Source: Anabaena catenula FACHB-362 (GTDB lineage Bacteria > Cyanobacteriota > Cyanobacteriia > Cyanobacteriales > Nostocaceae). Taken from it: DNA of 64,000 nt. The stretch covers positions 1-64,000 of the forward strand of contig NZ_JACJTQ010000030.1 of the NCBI RefSeq assembly GCF_014698735.1. The letters run 5' to 3'. Position numbers and translations under genes: made by a program. The notes under the pieces were generated by a model that had not been told where the DNA came from, did no database searches, and saw nothing but the letters and a program-made list of their open reading frames with translations. Shown piece by piece: positions 52,329 to 63,200 of the stretch (position 1 is the first letter of the stretch; every line of letters begins with the position of its first letter).

Positions 52329-53970
52329 GATATTGACTGTATTCATCTGGAATTTTTAATCCTTGAATTTTTAAACTTTGAATGCGGTATAGAAATGCTG
52401 CTCCTGTCATAATATGGTCAGCAATATCCACCACTTTTCTATTTTTAGATTCAGATAAATAGGACCCTCTTACCCAATCATTAAAGCTGCCCATTGCTGG
52501 ACCACACCAAATCTGATAATCAATTTCTCGACCTTTTTCACCAGTATTAGACCAGCGGGAAGATAATCCCAGATACCAGCGAAAAATTAAAGCCATTTTC
52601 AATTTGGAATTACTAAGTGCTTTGCTTAATTTTTCTGGGTTACGTTGAGATAAATAAGTAACAGTTTCTTGCCAAACTTCTTGTACTGTCTTTTTTAGAA
52701 TTTGCTTTTCTAATTTTTCCAGTTCTGCTGGGGGAATCTCTTCAATTGAGTTATAGTTTTTGTATAATTCTAATAATTTTTGAGCGCGGAGAGGAAAGAG
52801 TGTTCCGCGTTTGAGAACTTGCAATTTGACTCCCATTTCAAACATATCTGCTGCGGGAGCCATCATCACATCAGCCATTTCTGATTGAGCTAGTAATTCT
52901 TTGGTATATTGAGAAGTTCCAGCTTCGATACAAGATTGATTAATAGAGCCGGTGACTACATAAGCTGCACCCATCATAAAGGCAGCTAATGCTGATTGCG
53001 GGGTAGAAATTCCACCTGCTACACCAATCCTGACTGGTTGTTGATAACAATATTTAGTTTGAATTTCATCTCGCAATTCCAAAATGGAAGGTAATAAACA
53101 AATGAGCGGACGATTATCTGTATGACCTCCAGAATCTGCTTCTACGGTAATATCATCAGCCATAGGAATTTTTTCGGCAAGAGTGGCTTGTAATTCACTA
53201 ATAAGACCTTGTTGAACTAATTGTTTGAGAATTTTTAGGGGTGCAGGTTGAAGAAATTTAGTTGCAACTTCTCGACGTGAAACTTTGGCGATGACTTTAT
53301 TTTTGATTTCGATTTCATTAGCTGAATTTAAACTTAGTCCTGCGGCTCGATAGTAAACGATGTTATCAGTCAAATCTAAAAATGCAGAAGCTTCAATTAT
53401 TCTGACTTGATATTGGAGATATAAATCAACGCTACGGCGTTCAATGGCTGGTTCACTAGGACTATGGAGTAAGTTAAAAGCGTAAGGTTTTTGCTGTAAA
53501 GCTTGTTGAATGCGGTTAATGGCTGATTCGACACGGTGAGGAGATAAACCTCCTGCACCAAATGAACTTAAAATTCTTTCTTTTCCCAGCGCAATTACTA
53601 ATTCTTCGGAAGCGATTCCCTGAGCCATTGCACCTGTAGCATAGGCATATTTTACTCCATAAAAATCAAGAAAGCTGGGATCACCTAATTGTTGAATTGA
53701 TAAGGATGGGACAGCAATCAGGGTTTCTATTTTGTCTTTTTTACCATCGTTAATAGCAACTATATGTCCTTCATTGGTAACGCCAATCTGCTCTTCTTTC
53801 TTGACTATATAACATGGTTTTTCTAAATTCCTCAGTTTAGATTTAATTCCTTCTGCATCAAATGAAACAGTATTTATATTTCCTTGCCAAGGTTGGTGAT
53901 AGTGGCTCAATAAAGGAGATATTTTTAGGGAATTATTGGGCTTTTCTAGGATAGTTTCTGTGTTGAACAT
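52312..53970 (-). CDS. PfaD-type FMN enoyl reductase
   Basis: A 552-residue protein of the PfaD / 2-nitropropane-dioxygenase-like family, the trans-acting enoyl reductase of PUFA synthases and related heterocyst-glycolipid-type systems. The TIM-barrel FMN site shows in VEADSGGHTDNRPLICLLPS, IGVAGGISTPQSALAAFMMG and AAYVVTGSINQSCIEAGTS. The N-terminal part has the family-typical SFGAGGLSPHRVESAINRIQ. The last residues (ILVG) and the stop come from the MITE terminus. Removing the MITE and one target copy gives the ancestral ending EYSQYRPEGL, with its TAA two bases before the acyltransferase ATG. It supplies the reduction that the main synthase lacks. Confidence 0.92.
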   Translation of the reverse strand: MFNTETILEKPNNSLKISPLLSHYHQPWQGNINTVSFDAEGIKSKLRNLEKPCYIVKKEEQIGVTNEGHIVAINDGKKDKIETLIAVPSLSIQQLGDPSFLDFYGVKYAYATGAMAQGIASEELVIALGKERILSSFGAGGLSPHRVESAINRIQQALQQKPYAFNLLHSPSEPAIERRSVDLYLQYQVRIIEASAFLDLTDNIVYYRAAGLSLNSANEIEIKNKVIAKVSRREVATKFLQPAPLKILKQLVQQGLISELQATLAEKIPMADDITVEADSGGHTDNRPLICLLPSILELRDEIQTKYCYQQPVRIGVAGGISTPQSALAAFMMGAAYVVTGSINQSCIEAGTSQYTKELLAQSEMADVMMAPAADMFEMGVKLQVLKRGTLFPLRAQKLLELYKNYNSIEEIPPAELEKLEKQILKKTVQEVWQETVTYLSQRNPEKLSKALSNSKLKMALIFRWYLGLSSRWSNTGEKGREIDYQIWCGPAMGSFNDWVRGSYLSESKNRKVVDIADHIMTGAAFLYRIQSLKIQGLKIPDEYSQYPILVG

Positions 53971-54090
53971 GTTAGTAGACCTCTGTAAAATCTAATTGGT
54001 ATTATTGATTTTTTTTGTCTCACCTAACAGTAGATATTTTCGTAAAGACGTTTTGGACTTTACTCTACTATGAATCTCTATAGGCATCCG

Positions 54091-54194
54091 ATTTGATTCT
54101 TGAATAGATCTAAGTATTTGTAGGTAGGGCTATGCCTTACAAAACCATGATACGGTAGGCAATGCCCACCCTACGTATATTTCAAAAATCAAAT
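54091..54194. repeat. MITE-like inverted-repeat element, 104 bp
   Basis: Ends ATTTGATTCTTGAATA and TATTTCAAAAATCAAAT are inverted repeats with a few mismatches. The interior carries GGTAGGCAATGCCCACCCTA, which recurs at 54253-54272 (GGTGGGCAATGCCCACCCTA). It lies in the spacer between the pfaD-like and pfaB-like genes. The rest of the 53971-54305 spacer is AT-rich with no gene. Confidence 0.65.
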
Positions 54195-54305
54195 ATTAGT
54201 CCTATATATAGGAATCATCAATGCTATCTGATTTTAAGTTTACCATTGCGGCGGTGGGCAATGCCCACCCTACTATGACAATCATTGCGGAGGTTATGAA
54301 TACCT

Positions 54306-57086
54306 TTAAAACGTCCGCTTATAAAAGTCTATTTGTTGCTGAATTAAGAGATTTATTTGCTGTAGTGATTCTTGGCGAGATTTTAATAAGAAACTGTGGG
54401 TTTTAGTCATTAGTGCATTGTTATCACTCAATTTTTGTTGGTGATGTTTGCGTAAATTGGGAATTGGGGAGGAAGTTGATTTCCAGATTTTATGGGGATG
54501 AAAATTTAAAGATTGATTTTGACACACCGAGTTTTTTTCTACTTTGATATTTGGCTGATTATCTGTTGCAGAAGGAACGTACAAAGGTGATAAATCTAAT
54601 TCAACTCGATGACTGAGGATTTTACCTAAGGCTCTAATAATTGAGGTATGGTCATCTACGCCTCTTTTATTTATAGATACGGCAACGTGTTCTTTTTGCT
54701 TGAGGGTTTCACGAATCCATCTGGAGCAGTTACCACCAACGCCTACTTCAATAAATATTCTGTAGTTGTCTTGATAGACCCGGTTAATTAAGCGAGGAAA
54801 ATCAAGTTCTTGACAAAGACATTTAGCTATGTTGTTGCCAATTGTTTGGCTATCGATGGTAATTGGTTCATATTCGGCGGCAGAATAAAAAGTCAAATTG
54901 GGGATGTTTTGAACGGGTAAAGTGTTGATTTTTTGCAGTTCTTTGTATTCAGAGCGCATGGGATCGCAATGAATTACATGATCGATAGAAGTGGGAAAAG
55001 CATCACAATTTAGTTGTTGAATTACTCTTTGACAAGCTTGTGTTTCTCCAGCAATTACAACTTCTTCTGGTGTGTTAATTAAAGGTATATAAACACGTTG
55101 CTCATGTTTGATAGCTTCCCTGACCTGGGATACTGGACACATGAGAATGTAGTTACTCCAGAATTCTGGATTTTGATCATCTAATGGTAATCCCCAAGAT
55201 TGACGAACGGCATTTTTGGGGCCGGATAGCTGGGTTTTAAAAAGAGGGGATGAATTTAAGTAATCACTGGTTTCTTTAAAGCTAGTCCAGACACCTTGAG
55301 CTAACATCATGCTGGTTTCGCCGAGGCTGTAACCAAAGGCGCATTGGTTTTGGATTTGGAAATAATTTTTGAGAATTGCGGTTATGAGTCCAGCAAAGCC
55401 AACTTCTGATTCCAGCATTGCTACTGGGTCATCAATTAATTGCTGTTCTAAGGCTTCTAGTTGTCTGTTTGATAATTTATTGATGCTGCGGGGATAAAGA
55501 AGTTTTTCGATGTTAGCAACGCGGTTGTAAACACTCTTAACAATTGTGTCCTCGTAAAGTTGAGGAAACATATGAAATAAATTACGGCATAGTCCAATAT
55601 AAGAGGTGAAGGAACCAGAGTAAACAAAGGCGACTTTACCTATTTTTCCTTGTGGTTTGGGTGTAAAATAACTTCCGATAGGGGTTTGCCAGTCTTTGCC
55701 AGTATCAAAAGCAACTGTAACACCTGGAATTGCTCGCTGAATTTCTCGTGTTAATTCATCTTGATTCCGTCCCAAAATTGCTAAAGCGTAGGTTGCTGTT
55801 TGACGCTTTTGAAATTCCCTAAAGTTCTGACTAGCGGTGTGAGATAGGGAGAGGGAATCTTGAATAGTTTGTTGCAGCCTATTTAGCTGCTCTAATAGAG
55901 AAGAGCGATCTTCAGCAGCCAGAGCAAACAGATAATATGGTATTTGCTCTAAATATTGACTGTGACGTTCTATCTGACTGGGTTCTTCTGATAAAATTAC
56001 GTGTACATAACTGCCATCTAACTCCAAACTATTCACAGCAGCTATTCTTTTGTCCGCACCTGGTTCTACAAACCAAGGTTTAGATTGTGTCGCTACATAA
56101 AAGGGACTTTCACTCCACACCTCCGGCTGTTTGGGACTAGACCACTGGGGAACTGCGGGAATATAGCGGTGATATAAACAAAGTGCTGTTTTGATGAGGC
56201 TGATAATTCCTGAAGCAGCGTAAGTATGACCAATATTAGCTTTGACACTACCTACTGCACAATTTAATTTTGCGTTTGTAGTTCCATAAGCTTGAATTAA
56301 ACCTTGAATTTCCGCATCGTCTTGTTGAGGAACACCATTAGCACAAAGTTCTAAATAGCCAATATCTTGAGGTTGAATATCTGCAAGATTAAAAGCCATC
56401 TCACAAGCTTGGGTGACTGCTTCAGAGTTGTGTAGGGAATTCTGCACCACACTCAAACCATCAATTACTGCATATATGCGGTGATGTTTTTGTTTGGCTG
56501 TGTTGTGGAGTTGCAAGACCACAGCCCCTGCACCTTCTCCTACTAGAATACCATCAGCTTTTTGATCATAACTAAGGGTATTTACACCTGTGACGTGATT
56601 TTTCTCCCTAGCAAAATCCATTGCTGCAACTAAAACAGCATCTACTTGCTGATTAATTAATAGCTTTTGTGCCAAATGTAAGGCTGAGAAAACTGAATTT
56701 TCTTCACCGAAAGCAGGACTAGTCGCATCCCAAAGACGGGAAATATAACTGGCTAATTTATTGGGTTTATCTCCTTGGGGTGTACTCACCATGATCACTG
56801 CGATTTTTGTTTCTGGTTGCAGTTTTGCATCTTGGAGAGTACGAGCAGCCACTTTCAGCATTAACAATTGTTGAAGTGGAAGTTGATTAATTTCCTCTGG
56901 GCTAATTGGTAATTTGCAAAGATCAATTAAAGGTAATCGTTCATTGGCATAATTGGCAGAAACAAAATACTGCTTACCTTCATAAATGCAGCGTTCAAAA
57001 GCATCCAATTCCTGACAACCACCAGTATAGCAATCCATCCCCACAATTGCCATTTTCTGAGATTGATTTTGGTAAAATTCTTTCAT
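54306..57086 (-). CDS. PfaB/HglC-like protein with degenerate KS and acyltransferase
   Basis: A 926-residue protein. The N-terminal region (about 10-370) has a ketosynthase fold (IVGMDC, GILVGEGAGAVVL, VKANIGHTYAASG), but the nucleophile motif DAACSSS is replaced by GEENSVF (cysteine position occupied by E129) and the EAHGTGT histidine by C248 in ELCANGV; only H287 of the catalytic triad is kept. It is therefore a non-condensing, chain-length-factor-like KS. The second region (about 470-790) is an acyltransferase with QCAFGYSLGETSMML (S587) and a C-terminal HVIHCDPM histidine. This matches PfaB of PUFA synthases and its Hgl counterparts. The C-terminal about 100 residues are a low-complexity tail. 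It would load or release acyl groups for the main synthase. Confidence 0.85.
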   Translation of the reverse strand: MKEFYQNQSQKMAIVGMDCYTGGCQELDAFERCIYEGKQYFVSANYANERLPLIDLCKLPISPEEINQLPLQQLLMLKVAARTLQDAKLQPETKIAVIMVSTPQGDKPNKLASYISRLWDATSPAFGEENSVFSALHLAQKLLINQQVDAVLVAAMDFAREKNHVTGVNTLSYDQKADGILVGEGAGAVVLQLHNTAKQKHHRIYAVIDGLSVVQNSLHNSEAVTQACEMAFNLADIQPQDIGYLELCANGVPQQDDAEIQGLIQAYGTTNAKLNCAVGSVKANIGHTYAASGIISLIKTALCLYHRYIPAVPQWSSPKQPEVWSESPFYVATQSKPWFVEPGADKRIAAVNSLELDGSYVHVILSEEPSQIERHSQYLEQIPYYLFALAAEDRSSLLEQLNRLQQTIQDSLSLSHTASQNFREFQKRQTATYALAILGRNQDELTREIQRAIPGVTVAFDTGKDWQTPIGSYFTPKPQGKIGKVAFVYSGSFTSYIGLCRNLFHMFPQLYEDTIVKSVYNRVANIEKLLYPRSINKLSNRQLEALEQQLIDDPVAMLESEVGFAGLITAILKNYFQIQNQCAFGYSLGETSMMLAQGVWTSFKETSDYLNSSPLFKTQLSGPKNAVRQSWGLPLDDQNPEFWSNYILMCPVSQVREAIKHEQRVYIPLINTPEEVVIAGETQACQRVIQQLNCDAFPTSIDHVIHCDPMRSEYKELQKINTLPVQNIPNLTFYSAAEYEPITIDSQTIGNNIAKCLCQELDFPRLINRVYQDNYRIFIEVGVGGNCSRWIRETLKQKEHVAVSINKRGVDDHTSIIRALGKILSHRVELDLSPLYVPSATDNQPNIKVEKNSVCQNQSLNFHPHKIWKSTSSPIPNLRKHHQQKLSDNNALMTKTHSFLLKSRQESLQQINLLIQQQIDFYKRTF

Positions 57087-57298
57087 TATTATTCTCCATT
57101 ATTTTGCAATTGGGTTCAGTTAAGGCTAGGGTCTGTCATCAAAATCATTTTTTTAACTAACCACAGAGACACAGAGAAGCAAGTGCATTGCGAAGGACAT
57201 TTGCAGACCAAACTCTTGATTCCTCTTTGCGCCTCTGCGCCTCTGCGTGAGACAAAAAAATGCGGTTCATTTACCCAAAAATCTGCGATTAAAACTCC
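57087..57298. repeat. Intergenic repeat (AACCACAGAGACACAGAG type)
   Basis: The spacer holds AACCACAGAGACACAGAGA (57159-57177) and a converging GCGCCTCTGCGCCTCTGCGT (57229-57248), a dispersed Nostocales repeat. A similar TTTGCGTCTTTGCTCC unit follows the DnaJ-CTD gene at about 44759-44774. There is no gene. Confidence 0.6.
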
Positions 57299-60200
57299 TT
57301 AAATTGGTTGACTCAAAATAGTTCCCTTAGCGCCAATCATGCGATTATAAACTTGCCCTTGGCGATTGTGAGTAATGACATCAGCAATTACAGTTAGTGC
57401 AGTCTGAGATTTAATCTCACAAGTAACATAAAACGTTTCACCAAATGGGACGGATGCAAATTCTTCAAAATATTGAATCTCTGCCGGTAAACAACCTAAT
57501 TGATGAAATTGCTGTGTCCAAATCCAGAGCGAATGTATCTGCACATCGGCGATATAGGGATTAAATGTCTGTACTGAAAACTGTCCCTGTTGCTGTGCTG
57601 TTGGTTGTGGTAAATAACATTCTAGGGTGAGTTTAGCGGGACTGGCATTTAATACAGATTTAACACCTTGAAAAGTAGTTCCGTGAAATAAGCTACTTGC
57701 CCCATGTTGATAAAGTAATTGATTCGTAGAGAGGAATTTCTCATCCTGTTGTAAGTTCAGGAATTCATAGTTAGGGGGAGTAGAAGCTTCCCGTTTCAAA
57801 ATGACATTACTACTGAAATGATAACGGATTTTTCCATCTGGACTCTTACTACTAATTTTAGCAGTAAATTCTATTTCTTTGTTTTCAATCTTAGCAATTT
57901 CTTGCAATTCTAGATTGTATTCATTGGCTAAATTTTCATCAAAAACAATTCCTTTCAAAACTTTGAACTTGGGAAAACAAAGAGCTTTATAACCAGGATA
58001 CAGTTGTTCGCAAGTATTAGCCATCCATAATAATCCACAAGTGGCGGGGAGAACGGGACGACCTGCGATTACATGATCGTGTAAAAATGGATTAGCTGCT
58101 AATGTTAATTGGCGATGAATGCGATAGTTTCTTAATTCGCTATTTAAGGTAGTAGGGACATAAATTAAAGGACTACCAATTACCACTTGTACAGTTTCGT
58201 GATTGTGATTTGTCAGTTCATTAACTAACATCTGTGCGCCGACTTCTATGGGAATAGTTTCAATTCCGCGTTCTGCGAAAGCTTTCTTTAATTCTGGTGA
58301 TACCATGCCACTATCCCAAGGACCCCAGTTAATAGCAACTACATGACAATCAGGGTGATTCAGTTTGATAAGATGGGCAGATTTGTTGAGGATTTCGTTA
58401 GCAATCGCATAATCTGATTGTCCCACATTACCGTAAAAACCAACTACGGAAGAAAACAGAATGAGATATTGCAGTTGGCTGGGTGGTAGACAATGCAGCA
58501 GATTTTCTAAACCCTTAACTTTGGCGGCGTAAACGGTTTCAAAATCCTGAATTGATTTTTTCTCAATTCGTTTATCAGCCAAATTACCCGCACCGTGAAT
58601 AATTCCAGTTATCGCTCCTAAACGTTCAATTACAGGGGCAAGTTTTTCTTGCAGTAAAACTCCTTCAGTCACATCTACACTCAAATATTCAGCTTTCCCT
58701 CCGGCTTTCTCAATCGCCTTTAGGGTATTTTGAATTTCCCGCTGAGAAGAAATTGTCTGATATTTTTTCTGCACCATTATTGGTGTTGGTTTTTCCCCTT
58801 TCGCCTGAAAATCCTCCATAATGCGCTGTTTTAGTTCAGCTTCATTTTCGCAACCTTCAGCCCATACAGGTTCTGATTCTGTACTCGAACGCCCTAAGAG
58901 GATAAATTTACATTGCGATTCTTGGGCTAATTTAATCACACATTGAGCGGTAATTCCTTTTGCGCCACCACTGACTAGAAATACTTGGTTATTGGTTATT
59001 GGTAATTGGTCATTGGTAATGGGTAATTGGCTGGGAGTATCTGCAACTAGGGTGAATCTTCCTGTTTTGCTATATCCGACTTCTGTAACTAACAGATTAG
59101 GATCTTTAAGTTCGGCGAGAATATGTTTTACTGATGTTTCTCCATCTAAATCTGGACTTAAATCACAGGAACGACAAAATACATTTTCCCATTCTTGATT
59201 TAAACTTTTTGTCAGTCCAAATAATCCCGCAGCAATGACGCTGAAATTATTGGTACATCCAAGTCCAAATTGACCATCTAGACGCGCCACTGTGAAGAAA
59301 GAACTGCGTCCTTGATTTGCTGCTTGATTTAGTGGTTCTTTAAGATATTTGGCGATTAAAAAGACATGGCGGAGAATAGTTTTTTCTGTTTCCAGATAGT
59401 GGATATTGTGTAAGGGGTGCAGGTGAATAAATGCAGCTACAGCCCCATATTGATGAGAGATATATTCTAATTGACGTTGTAAACTTTCCTCACTCCAATC
59501 AGCCAGCATTACCTGATCAATATTTTCAGCATTTTCAGATAATTTTAAGCCAAGAGAAGGGAAACTTAAAACTACAGTTTTCCAACCCTGTGCTGTCAAA
59601 GCTGCGGCTAATTTCTCTGTGGTGGAAGAACCATCATCAGTGATTAAGGCGATATGGTTTTCAGGAATGGTAAAATCTAAAACGTCTGGTTGGGGAAGTT
59701 GCTTTAATTTCGCCGGACTGCGAAGAATCCTGTGATTCAATTCTGCTGCTTTTACATTCTGCGTTGCTTCCGTCACCAACTCGGTTTTATCAAGTTCGGC
59801 TAATTGTTGATCAACAACAATTTTTTGCGTCTCCGTTTCCTTCTTTTCAACCGCAGATGATACTCCCGTTCCCTGATTTTGTACATACTCGACAATTTGA
59901 CCCAAGGTACGCAATTGTCCTAATTCTTCGGGGTTTGGTTTGGGTAAATCGGGGTAAAGTTCTAGCAAACTACCGAGAATTTCCACCCGTTTGATCGAAT
60001 CAATTCCCAAATCTGCTTCAATATCCATTGACAGGTCTAACATCTCTGCTGGATAACCTGTTTTATCACTGACAATGTTCAGGAGAACATTACTCAAGTC
60101 TGCGGGTATAGTTGTTGCTAGTTGATTTACCGTTACCTGTGTTGTGTCATTTCCCGGTTGTGGGGGTTCGGGGACTTGGCGGTCATTTTCAATCCCTTCG

Positions 60201-63200
60201 TGAGGAATCTCAACTAACATCTGTGCGGGAGAAATAGTTGCTTCGGAAACCTCTATTTGATAATTAGGTAAGTCTCGCACTTGAGTTTCTATATACTCGA
60301 CAATTTGACTCAAAGTGCGTAATTGACCTAATTCTTCTGGGTTTGGCTTGGGTAAATCAGGGTAAAGTTCCAGCAAACCACCGAGAATTTCCACCCGTTT
60401 AATCGAATCAATTCCCAAATCTGCTTCAATATCCATTGACAGGTCTAACATTTCTGCTGGATAACCTGTTTTATCACTGACGATGTTGAGTAGAGTTGGG
60501 CTGAGGTTAGAAACATCAATACTGAGAGGTGTTGTGGGGACTACGGTGATAGTTGCGATTTCTTCTGCTTCTACATGATTACCATTGTGGGATTTTGACT
60601 CTAATATCAAGTCCGGTTGATTCGTGATGATTTCCGTATTTGCGGAGAAATTGCTAAACTCTGTTTCTCCCTGTTCCCTGCTGTCTTGATGATCAGCATT
60701 TAACCGGTTTTGATATAACTCTTCCTGTTCTGGGGGTGGTGATATTGTGGTGATGTTGTATGTCAGGTCTCTGCATTCTGGCTGAGGTTGAGAAGTATCA
60801 TCTGCAAGTAACACCTGATAATGTTGCTGAATCAGTTGGAAGTAGTTGTGTGTGTATTCTTGCTGATAGTTGAGATATTGTTGGTGAATGTGGAGGGTGT
60901 CGGCTTGATGCTCATGAAACTGCATCATGCTACGCTCAGAACTAGCGATCGCAGTTTGTTGTGTTTTGATCTGCTCTGGGGTTACTTGACTATTTTCCCA
61001 TAAGGAATGCTGCTGTTGCATTAACTGGACAAAGTTTTTTGTGTACTCTGTCTGATTTGTTAAAGATTGTTCATGAACGTGCATGATGTCACGTTGTTGG
61101 CGATTGAACTCTTTTAAGGAATACTCTAAACTATCAATAACTCGTTCGTAGTTCTGCGGTTGAATTTCCACTCTGTCCAATTTGTGGTTATTTACAGATT
61201 TACCATTTCCGTTAACTGGTTCTAAATGGTGTCCATTATTTACAGATTTACCATTGTTAACAGGTTCTGGGTGATGTCCATTATTTACAGATTTACCATT
61301 CCCGTTAACTGGTTCTAAATGCTGTCCATTATTTACAGATTTACCATTCCCGTTAACAGGTTCTGGGTGATGTCCATTATTTACAGATTTACCATTCCCG
61401 TTAACAGGTTCTAAATGGTTTCCGTTATTTACAGATTTACCATTCCCGTTAACAGGTTCTAAATGATGTCCGTTATTTACAGATTTACCATTCCCGTTAA
61501 CAGGTTCTAAATGCTGTCCATTATTTACAGATTTACCATTTCCGTTAACAGGTTCTAAATGCTGTGGTGTGGCTGGTTGGGCGTTAACTATATGCCCATT
61601 TTGCAGCGATTTTGCAAATGCTTGTTGGGTTTTGTCATTCAAATTAGTGCTATTCAACCGCACATTCAAAACCTTCTTTTGATCAACTTCCGGGATTTTA
61701 GTAGTAATTTGGTAGGGATCGAGGTTTTGCAAAGGTAATCCAGCTACTCGCAACTGTATTACTGCTTCTCGTAAAGTGCGATCATCGTCGCTGCGATTCT
61801 TACTAGGATTCCCATTTAAAGCCACAGCTAGATGTGGTTTTCCACTCAAAATATCTTTCACCAACTTGGTAAGAATGTTTTTTGGGCCAAACTCCACAAA
61901 ACAATACCCACCAGACTCATAAAGATTCTCAATTTCTTGCTGGAACAATACCTGATTTAGTAAATGTTCCTTGAGGATTTTTTGAATTGCTGGGGCTTCA
62001 TTGGGATAACATCCGCCTGTGACATTGGTATAAACTGGAATTTGTGGAGCGTTGAAAGTCACCTTTTCAATTGCTTTAGCAAAAGGTTTCTGTGCATGGG
62101 CTACCAAAGGTGTGTGAAAAGCTGCGGAAACTCCCAGTAAAACAGTAGAAAAACCCTTCTGGTTGAGAAAATCCTGCACTTGGGCAATTTCGGTCTTTTT
62201 CCCAGCCAATACTACCTGACGCTGAGAATTGCAATTAGCGATCGCAATTTGGGGGAAGTTCTTAATCAATTCTGTCACCTGAATGACATCCCCTTGTACC
62301 GCTAACATCCCCCCTGCATCAAATTGAGAATCTGCGGGTGTAGCCATCGCTTGTCCCCTAGCTTTCACTAAGAACAAGTAATCCTCCTCACTCAACACAC
62401 CCCCAGCCCACAAAGCCGTCAATTCTCCGAAACTATGACCGGCAACAAAATCTGGCTTAAACCCAGCTTGTTGTAATATCTTGTACAACCCGGCACTAAA
62501 AGCACCAATTGCAGGCTGTGCATATTCCGTCATTTGCAATGCTGCTAATTGACTGGCTTTTTGTGTTGTATCAAACACTGGTGGCGGAAAAACTACCTCG
62601 GATAGGGGGCGTAACCCATCTTCACACAACAGGTTATCCATGTGAGCATAGATTTGACGCAAGTAAGGAAAGTTAACTGCAACTTCCCTCCCCATTTCTA
62701 AGTATTGGGAACCTTGCCCAGAAAATAAAGCCACAACTTTACCTGAAGTTTCTATCCCCGTTTGGCGGTAGTAAATTCTTTTCGGATGTTCCCAAGATTC
62801 GGCTTCTGGCTTGTTTTTTAGCGAGTCAATAATGATTTGCAAAAATTCTTCAGCCTGGGTCAAAGAATCAGCGACAAATCCGACTCTGGCATGGTTGACA
62901 GGAATTTCTACAGATTCACATTCTGTAATTAATTCTGCATAATGCCGTTCTTTGTCTTCTGATTGCAACTTTTGCTGGATATCTAAACAGCGAGATAACA
63001 ACTCTGGAGTTGTGGGTGCAAATAACAGTATTGATTTGGCAGTATTGTGTAAACGATAGGAGTGATTATGTTCAGGTTCGTATTCTTCCAAAACGACGTG
63101 ATAATTAGTTCCCCCAAAGCCAAAAGCACTCACTCCTGCCCGTCTGGGTTGGTTAGTAATCCAAGGTCTGGTTTCTGTATTTAAATAAAATGGAGAAGTC

